64,000 nucleotides of DNA, from contig CAUEQD010000004.1 in assembly GCA_959019945.1 (NCBI GenBank), positions 1 through 64,000 on the forward strand, written 5' to 3'. Of the stretch, positions 59,895-64,000 are shown one piece after another. The notes under the pieces were generated by a model. It saw nothing but the letters and a program-made list of their open reading frames with translations, ran no database searches and was not told the DNA's origin. Within the stretch, counting starts at the first letter, position 1; the number at the start of each line of letters is the position of its first letter. The stretch is from an uncultured Collinsella sp. Its GTDB lineage: Bacteria > Actinomycetota > Coriobacteriia > Coriobacteriales > Coriobacteriaceae. The position numbers and the translations under genes were made by a program.

Positions 59895-60749
59895 ATGGCT
59901 GAGCTACTGAAGGGTGCTCCTGTTGCTCGCGCGCTGACCGAGGAACTTGCTATTCGCTGTGCCGCTTTGCGTGAGCGCGGCGTTGTGCCGACGCTCGCCA
60001 TCGTTCGCGTGGGCGAGCGCGAGGACGACCTATCCTACGAGCGCGGTGCGCTCAAGCGCTGTGAAAAAGTGGGGATTGAGGTTCGTCGCATTTTGCTTCC
60101 CGCCGATGTTTCGCAGGACGAGCTGTTGACGGCCATCGAGGACATCAATACCGATTCGGCTGTTCATGGCTGCCTGATGTTTCGCCCGCTGCCTGCTGGG
60201 CTTGATGAGGATGCGGTTGCCGCGGCACTCGATCCCGCCAAGGACGTTGACTCCATGACGCCGGCATCGCTGCTTACGGCGCTTTCGGGCCGCGGCGAGG
60301 GTTTTGCCCCTTGCACTGCCGAAGCCGTGCTGGCGATTCTGGATCACTATGGCGTTGAGCTGGACGGTGCCAAGGTTGCCGTTGTCGGTCGCTCGCTGGT
60401 GATCGGGCGTCCTGTTGCCGCCATGCTTACGGCGCGCAATGCTACCGTGATGACGTGCCACACGCACACGCGCGACCTTGCTGCCGAATGCCATGCTGCC
60501 GATATTGTGGTCGCCGCAGTCGGACGCGCGCGCACGATTGGTGCGGATGCGGTTCGTGAGGGCCAGACGGTCATCGATGTGGGCATTAACTGGGACGAGG
60601 CGGCCGGTAAGTTGGTCGGTGACGTCGATTTTGATGCCGCGGAGCCGATTGCTGGCGCAATCACGCCTGTCCCGGGTGGCGTGGGCGCCGTGACGACGGC
60701 GATTCTCGCCAAGCACGTGATCGAGGCGGCCGAACGCGCGGTAAAATAG
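59895..60749 (+). CDS. folD: FolD-like methylene-THF dehydrogenase with altered cyclohydrolase residues
   Basis: A 284-residue protein of the FolD family, which oxidises methylene-THF to methenyl-THF with NADP. The Rossmann motif GRSLVIGRPVAAML and the C-terminal DVGINWDEAAG, TPVPGGVGAVTTAIL are intact. In the substrate site SYERGALKRCEKVGI aligns with the family YVxxKxxACEEVGI so that the catalytic Lys is Ala, and the QLPLP loop reads FRPLP so that Gln is Phe. The Asp of KDVD is kept, but the following Gly is Ser. Dehydrogenase activity could persist without cyclohydrolase, consistent with the FchA-like gene 2 bases upstream. ATG 59895 follows AGAGGGG. Confidence 0.93.
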   Translation: MAELLKGAPVARALTEELAIRCAALRERGVVPTLAIVRVGEREDDLSYERGALKRCEKVGIEVRRILLPADVSQDELLTAIEDINTDSAVHGCLMFRPLPAGLDEDAVAAALDPAKDVDSMTPASLLTALSGRGEGFAPCTAEAVLAILDHYGVELDGAKVAVVGRSLVIGRPVAAMLTARNATVMTCHTHTRDLAAECHAADIVVAAVGRARTIGADAVREGQTVIDVGINWDEAAGKLVGDVDFDAAEPIAGAITPVPGGVGAVTTAILAKHVIEAAERAVK

Positions 60750-60787
60750 GCGTTTGGAGGACGTTTAGGGGGTTGGTTAGATACCCC

Positions 60788-61016
60788 GTGGTCAAAAAAT
60801 GCCAAATATGAGTACTGTTGCCTCGTTGGTTACATATCTTTGAGGTAGTTTTGACTCCCTAATGATAGTGAATATCATTAGGGAGTCACTATTATTGAAC
60901 ACATGTGGAATTACTTTGTTCAACTTTTAGACAAGTGGGGATTTTGGCGTCCAAGATAGCGGGATTTGCTGCTACTAAATTGGTGACAGTACTCATATTT
61001 GGCATTTTTTGACCAC
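60788..61016. mobile_element. 229-bp MITE-like element with perfect 31-bp inverted ends
   Basis: The left end starts GTGGTCAAAAAATGCCAAAT (60788-60818) and is repeated exactly, inverted, at 60986-61016. Inside are a 15-bp perfect hairpin, GACTCCCTAATGATA (60853-60867) with TATCATTAGGGAGTC (60873-60887), and a smaller TTGAACA/TGTTCAA pair (60895-60901 / 60917-60923). It is clearly AT-rich against the host DNA and contains no long reading frame. Flanking bases show no clear target duplication. This looks like a non-autonomous transposable element between folD and a peptidase gene. Confidence 0.8.
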
Positions 61017-61103
61017 AAGGGTTGCCGGGGTCGCGGTTTCGCCCTTTTTGTGTCGAAGCGATACACTGTTACCGTTTGATTTCTTCGCTCAAGGAGGATG
61101 CGC

Positions 61104-62627
61104 ATGCCGTGCACAACGATTTTGGTTGGTAAGAACGCGAGCTATGACGGGTCGACGCTGGTCGCCCGCAACGAGGATTCGTCCAACGGGGTGTTTGAGC
61201 CCAAGCGTATGCGCGTGGTGCATCCCGACGAGCAGCCGCGCGTTTACACGAGCGTCCTGAGCCACCTGACGATCGAGCTGCCCGATAACCCCATGCGTTA
61301 CACGAGCGTCCCCGACGTTATCCCCGGTCACGGCATCTGGGCCGAGGCCGGATTCAACGAGCTCAACGTCGGGATGTCCGCAACCGAGACGCTTACCACC
61401 AACGAGCGTGTTCGCGGCGCCGACCCGCTCGTCGACTACGTGCCTGCCAAGGGCAACGAGGGCGAGGACGGCTACGTTCCGGCACAGCCCGGTGGCCTGG
61501 GCGAGGAGGACATGGTGACCCTGGTGCTGCCGTACGCCAAGTCCGCCCGCGACGGCGTGCGCATCCTGGGCGAGCTGCTCGAGCGCTACGGTACCTACGA
61601 GAACAACGGCATCGCCTTTAGCGACGTGGACGAGATTTGGTGGCTCGAGACCATCGGCGGCCACCACTGGATCGCCAAGCGCGTGCCCGATGACGCCTAT
61701 GTGACCATGCCCAACCAGCTGGGTATCGATAGCTTTGACCTGGACGACGCCGAGGGCGCCCAGGCCGACCACATGTGCTCCGCCGACCTGCGCTCCTGGA
61801 TGGCCGAGTGGCATCTGGACCTGACGCTGGGTGTTAAGGGCGACGGTCCTGCCGCGGTCTTTAACCCGCGCGAGGCCTTTGGCTCGCACAGCGACAGCGA
61901 CCACGTCTACAACACGCCGCGCGCCTGGTACATGCAGCGCTGTCTTAACCCCAGCGATGTATGGGACGGTCCCGAGGCCGACTACACGCCCGAGAGCGAC
62001 GACATCCCCTGGAGCCGCGTGCCCGAGCGCAAGGTGACCATCGAGGACATCAAGTACGTGCTTTCGAGCCACTACCAGGGCACGGAGTACGACTGCTACG
62101 GCAGCAAGGGCACGCCCGCCACGCGTGGTGCCTATCGTCCCATCGGCATCAACCGCAACAGCCAGCTTGCCGTGCTGCAGCTGCGCCCCTATGCGCAGCC
62201 GGCGTATCGCGCCGTGCAGTGGATGGCGTTTGGCTCCAACTCGTTTAACGCGCTCGTACCGCTGTACGCCAATGTCGAGACCATGCCCGAGTACTATGCC
62301 GACACGCAGGCTCGCGTGACGTCCGAGAATTTCTATTGGGCAAATCGCCTGATCGGTGCCTTGGCCGATGTTCGCTTCCATGAGTGCGGTCGCGCGGTCG
62401 AGGATTATCAGGAGAAGGTCGGCGGCATGGGCCACAAGCAGATTCACGACGTTGACGCTGTCGTAGCCGCACTGCCCGAGGCCGAGGTGCCTGCCGAGCT
62501 CGCCCGCGCCAACGAGGCCTTTGCCGAGCTCGTGCGCGTGGAGACCGACGCCCTGTTGGGCAAGGTACTCTACACTACGAGCTGTGCCATGAAGAATTCC
62601 TTCGCGATGAACGACAACGTAAGGTAA
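61104..62627 (+). CDS. C69-family dipeptidase
   Basis: A 507-residue member of peptidase family C69 (PepD-like), N-terminal nucleophile hydrolases. The expected catalytic Cys is residue 3 (MPCTTILVGKNAS), exposed after processing, followed by DGSTLVARNEDSS. Further conserved blocks are GHGIWAEAGFNELN, GGHHWIAKRVPDDAY and FGSNSFNALVPLYANV. It cleaves dipeptides in the cytosol in characterised relatives. ATG 61104 follows AAGGAGG and gives the correct Cys position; an ATG 6 bases earlier would shift it. It lies just downstream of the MITE-like element, 88 bases from its edge. Confidence 0.93.
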   Translation: MPCTTILVGKNASYDGSTLVARNEDSSNGVFEPKRMRVVHPDEQPRVYTSVLSHLTIELPDNPMRYTSVPDVIPGHGIWAEAGFNELNVGMSATETLTTNERVRGADPLVDYVPAKGNEGEDGYVPAQPGGLGEEDMVTLVLPYAKSARDGVRILGELLERYGTYENNGIAFSDVDEIWWLETIGGHHWIAKRVPDDAYVTMPNQLGIDSFDLDDAEGAQADHMCSADLRSWMAEWHLDLTLGVKGDGPAAVFNPREAFGSHSDSDHVYNTPRAWYMQRCLNPSDVWDGPEADYTPESDDIPWSRVPERKVTIEDIKYVLSSHYQGTEYDCYGSKGTPATRGAYRPIGINRNSQLAVLQLRPYAQPAYRAVQWMAFGSNSFNALVPLYANVETMPEYYADTQARVTSENFYWANRLIGALADVRFHECGRAVEDYQEKVGGMGHKQIHDVDAVVAALPEAEVPAELARANEAFAELVRVETDALLGKVLYTTSCAMKNSFAMNDNVR

Positions 62628-62646
62628 AGACAACCTTGCAATGAGC

Positions 62647-62683
62647 GAGCGGGGCAAACGCCGTCAAAGGCTTTGCCCCGCTC
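62647..62683 (+). terminator. Terminator of the C69 dipeptidase
   Basis: GAGCGGGGCAAA (62647-62658) and TTTGCCCCGCTC (62672-62683) form a perfect 12-bp stem with a 13-base loop. The following bases (GATTTC) are only moderately T-rich. Confidence 0.75.
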
Positions 62684-62775
62684 GATTTCTATTTTGGCGA
62701 TAAAACGATTTTGTGTCGTTCGCCCAATCTTGGGTACAAGAACGCCAATGCAGTTGTTCATGATTGGAGCCAACC

Positions 62776-63192
62776 ATGGTTATGAAACTCGATCAGCTTG
62801 TTAACGGTGCCATCAACGTGGGCTTCGGCGCCGCTGCCGTTGCCGTCGAGGGCGGCAAGAAGGTCCTCGACGACCTCAATACCAAGGGCGAGCAGGTGCG
62901 CAAGGACGCCGGCACCCCCGATATTGCCCGCAGCGTGTCCGACATGTTCGAGCAGGCCGGTGGCACCATCTCCGACCTGACCGAGCGTCTGGGCATGCAG
63001 GGCGAGACCGCGGCCCAGCGCGTGCTCGACGAGCTCATCCTTGCCCGCGTCCGCGTTATGACCGCCCCCGAGCGCACGGCCTTCCTGGCCCATGTGCGCG
63101 ACATCGTCGATTCGGTCGAGGACAACGTGACCTCGGTGCCCGTCGAGTCCGTTGAGCCCGACGATGCGAAGGATACCGAAGAGGCCGAGTAG
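62776..63192 (+). CDS. Helical protein of unknown function upstream of an ABC1 kinase gene
   Basis: A 138-residue acidic protein. Residues 5-30 have small hydrophobic residues (NGAINVGFGAAAVAVEGGKK), then amphipathic helices (ARSVSDMFEQAGGTISDL and ELILARVRVMTAPERTAFLAHV) resembling phasin-like or coiled-coil folds, and an acidic end. No catalytic motif is seen. ATG 62776 follows GGAGC; a TTG 12 bases upstream is less likely. The AarF-type gene starts 8 bases downstream, suggesting a joint role at the membrane. Confidence 0.65.
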   Translation: MVMKLDQLVNGAINVGFGAAAVAVEGGKKVLDDLNTKGEQVRKDAGTPDIARSVSDMFEQAGGTISDLTERLGMQGETAAQRVLDELILARVRVMTAPERTAFLAHVRDIVDSVEDNVTSVPVESVEPDDAKDTEEAE

Positions 63193-63200
63193 CAGCGCAG

Positions 63201-64000
63201 ATGGCAGATTCCACCACCGATTACAACAATCTAGATCCCTTGGGTGACGAGGCGGCGGTTGTCGATGAGGTCGATGCCGTCGTCTCGGGCGCTCGCAAGA
63301 AGCCGCGCGCTGTCGATATGGTCCCCGAGGAGCCCGACGCGATGGCGCCGGACGAGGAATACCAGCTCACGCCGGCGGGTCGTCGCGAACGCATCGGGCA
63401 GATTGTTCGCCTGGTCAAAAAGTACCGCGTGTGGGATAACCTCACGCCGGTTCGTTTGCGCCGCCTGCTCGAGGAACTCGGCCCCATGTTCGTCAAGATG
63501 GGGCAGATTTTGGCCAACCGGTCCGAGATTCTGCCGCAGCGCTTTTGCGACGAGCTGCGTCGTCTGCGCTCCGACGTGGAGCCGGTGCCGTACGAGGTCG
63601 TACTCAGCTGTCTGGAAGAAGAATACGGCCTGCGCCTGGGGGAGATGTTCGACGCGATCGACCCCAATCCGCTTGGTAGCGCATCGCTCGCGCAGGTGCA
63701 CCGCGCCCGCCTGGTGACCGGCGAGGACGTGGCCGTTAAGGTGCAGCGCCCCGGTGCGCAGCAGGTTATGGCACAGGACATCGATATCATCCGCTCGGTG
63801 GTGCGTATCGTTTCCAAGTTCGTCAACACCGATCAATTCGTTGACCTGCACGGCGTAGTCGAGGAGTTGTGGACCTCGTTTCGCGAGGAGACCAACTTTT
63901 TGGCCGAGGCCAAAAACCTCAACGACTTCTACGAGTTCCATAAGAGCGTTCATGGCGTGACGTGCCCTAAATCCTATCTGGACCTGTGCACCGAGCACGT
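63201..64000 (+). CDS. ABC1/AarF-family atypical kinase (partial)
   Basis: The reading frame starts at ATG 63201 and runs past the window end without a stop, giving at least 266 residues. The first 60 residues are variable and acidic. Then the ABC1 pattern follows: RRLLEELGPMFVKMGQIL with the KxGQ motif, SEILPQRFCDELRRLRS, an Ala-rich loop GSASLAQVHRA and VAVKVQRPG with the ATP lysine. In the family these atypical kinases act on lipid or quinone metabolism; in an anaerobe without visible quinone genes here the substrate is open. The C-terminal half is outside the window. Confidence 0.92.
   Translation, partial: MADSTTDYNNLDPLGDEAAVVDEVDAVVSGARKKPRAVDMVPEEPDAMAPDEEYQLTPAGRRERIGQIVRLVKKYRVWDNLTPVRLRRLLEELGPMFVKMGQILANRSEILPQRFCDELRRLRSDVEPVPYEVVLSCLEEEYGLRLGEMFDAIDPNPLGSASLAQVHRARLVTGEDVAVKVQRPGAQQVMAQDIDIIRSVVRIVSKFVNTDQFVDLHGVVEELWTSFREETNFLAEAKNLNDFYEFHKSVHGVTCPKSYLDLCTEH

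Noticed and set aside
1..64000. CRISPR array, tRNA or rRNA genes, transposase or integrase genes
   Set aside because: No regularly spaced repeats, no tRNA-like T-loop outside coding regions, no rRNA-like blocks, and no transposase or integrase motifs were seen; only non-autonomous repeat elements are present.

Overview
The window is high-GC, densely coded bacterial chromosome. The gene content points to a gut Coriobacteriia-type actinobacterium, with Collinsella the best guess. It shows a strict-anaerobe redox set: an [FeFe]-hydrogenase, a superoxide-reductase-type protein, and EFR1-type and iron-dependent alcohol dehydrogenase genes. It also has PTS sugar uptake with LicT-type antitermination, AddAB-type recombination genes, and many short palindromic intergenic repeats. 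The taxonomic call is inference from gene content; no rRNA or tRNA gene was seen.

Layout. 0.4-2.6 kb: a DEAD-box RNA helicase with a long RG-rich tail. 2.7-4.2 kb: a repeat-rich stretch with an EFR1-type ferredoxin gene between two copies of one palindrome. 4.2-9.0 kb: an alpha-glucoside PTS operon (EIIA, BglG/LicT antiterminator, EIICB, GH4 6-phospho-alpha-glucosidase) behind a leader that can fold as either antiterminator or terminator. 9.2-15.3 kb: a probable four-gene operon with a GltD/NfnB-like flavoprotein, a group A [FeFe]-hydrogenase, an ABC solute-binding lipoprotein and a permease-ATPase fusion. 15.3-19.9 kb: an orphan DinJ/RelB antitoxin, a CPBP protease, YgiQ and a YoaK-like membrane protein. 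20-25.9 kb: an iron alcohol dehydrogenase, an M42 peptidase, mnmA, cysK and a divergent Rrf2 regulator. 26-34 kb: a small holin-like membrane protein, YerC, addB and addA. 34-44 kb: dnaE, a SWIM/SNF2 helicase, a superoxide-reductase-type protein and an NAD-synthetase-like protein whose catalytic motifs look lost. 44-48.5 kb: ruvCAB and fhs. 48.5-59 kb: small and surface proteins, a CDF transporter, a YhcG-type nuclease, a secreted PI-PLC-like protein with a sortase-like tail, and two paralogous lipoproteins. 59-64 kb: a cyclodeaminase-family gene beside an atypical folD, a MITE-like element, a C69 dipeptidase and the start of an ABC1/AarF kinase gene.

How the genes fit together. The sugar operon should respond to its own substrate through the antiterminator. 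The flavoprotein and hydrogenase probably exchange electrons between NAD(P)H, ferredoxin and H2. fhs, the cyclodeaminase-family protein and folD cover steps of one-carbon folate metabolism, with the FolD sequence suggesting that its cyclohydrolase step has moved to the neighbouring protein. ruvCAB, addAB and dnaE make the centre of the window a DNA replication and repair region.

The least expected items are the degenerate NadE homologue, the FolD/cyclodeaminase pair, several families of palindromic repeats (one with compensatory arm changes), a 229-bp MITE-like element with perfect 31-bp inverted ends, a 237-bp dispersed element, and a 30-codon gene downstream of the YhcG nuclease.
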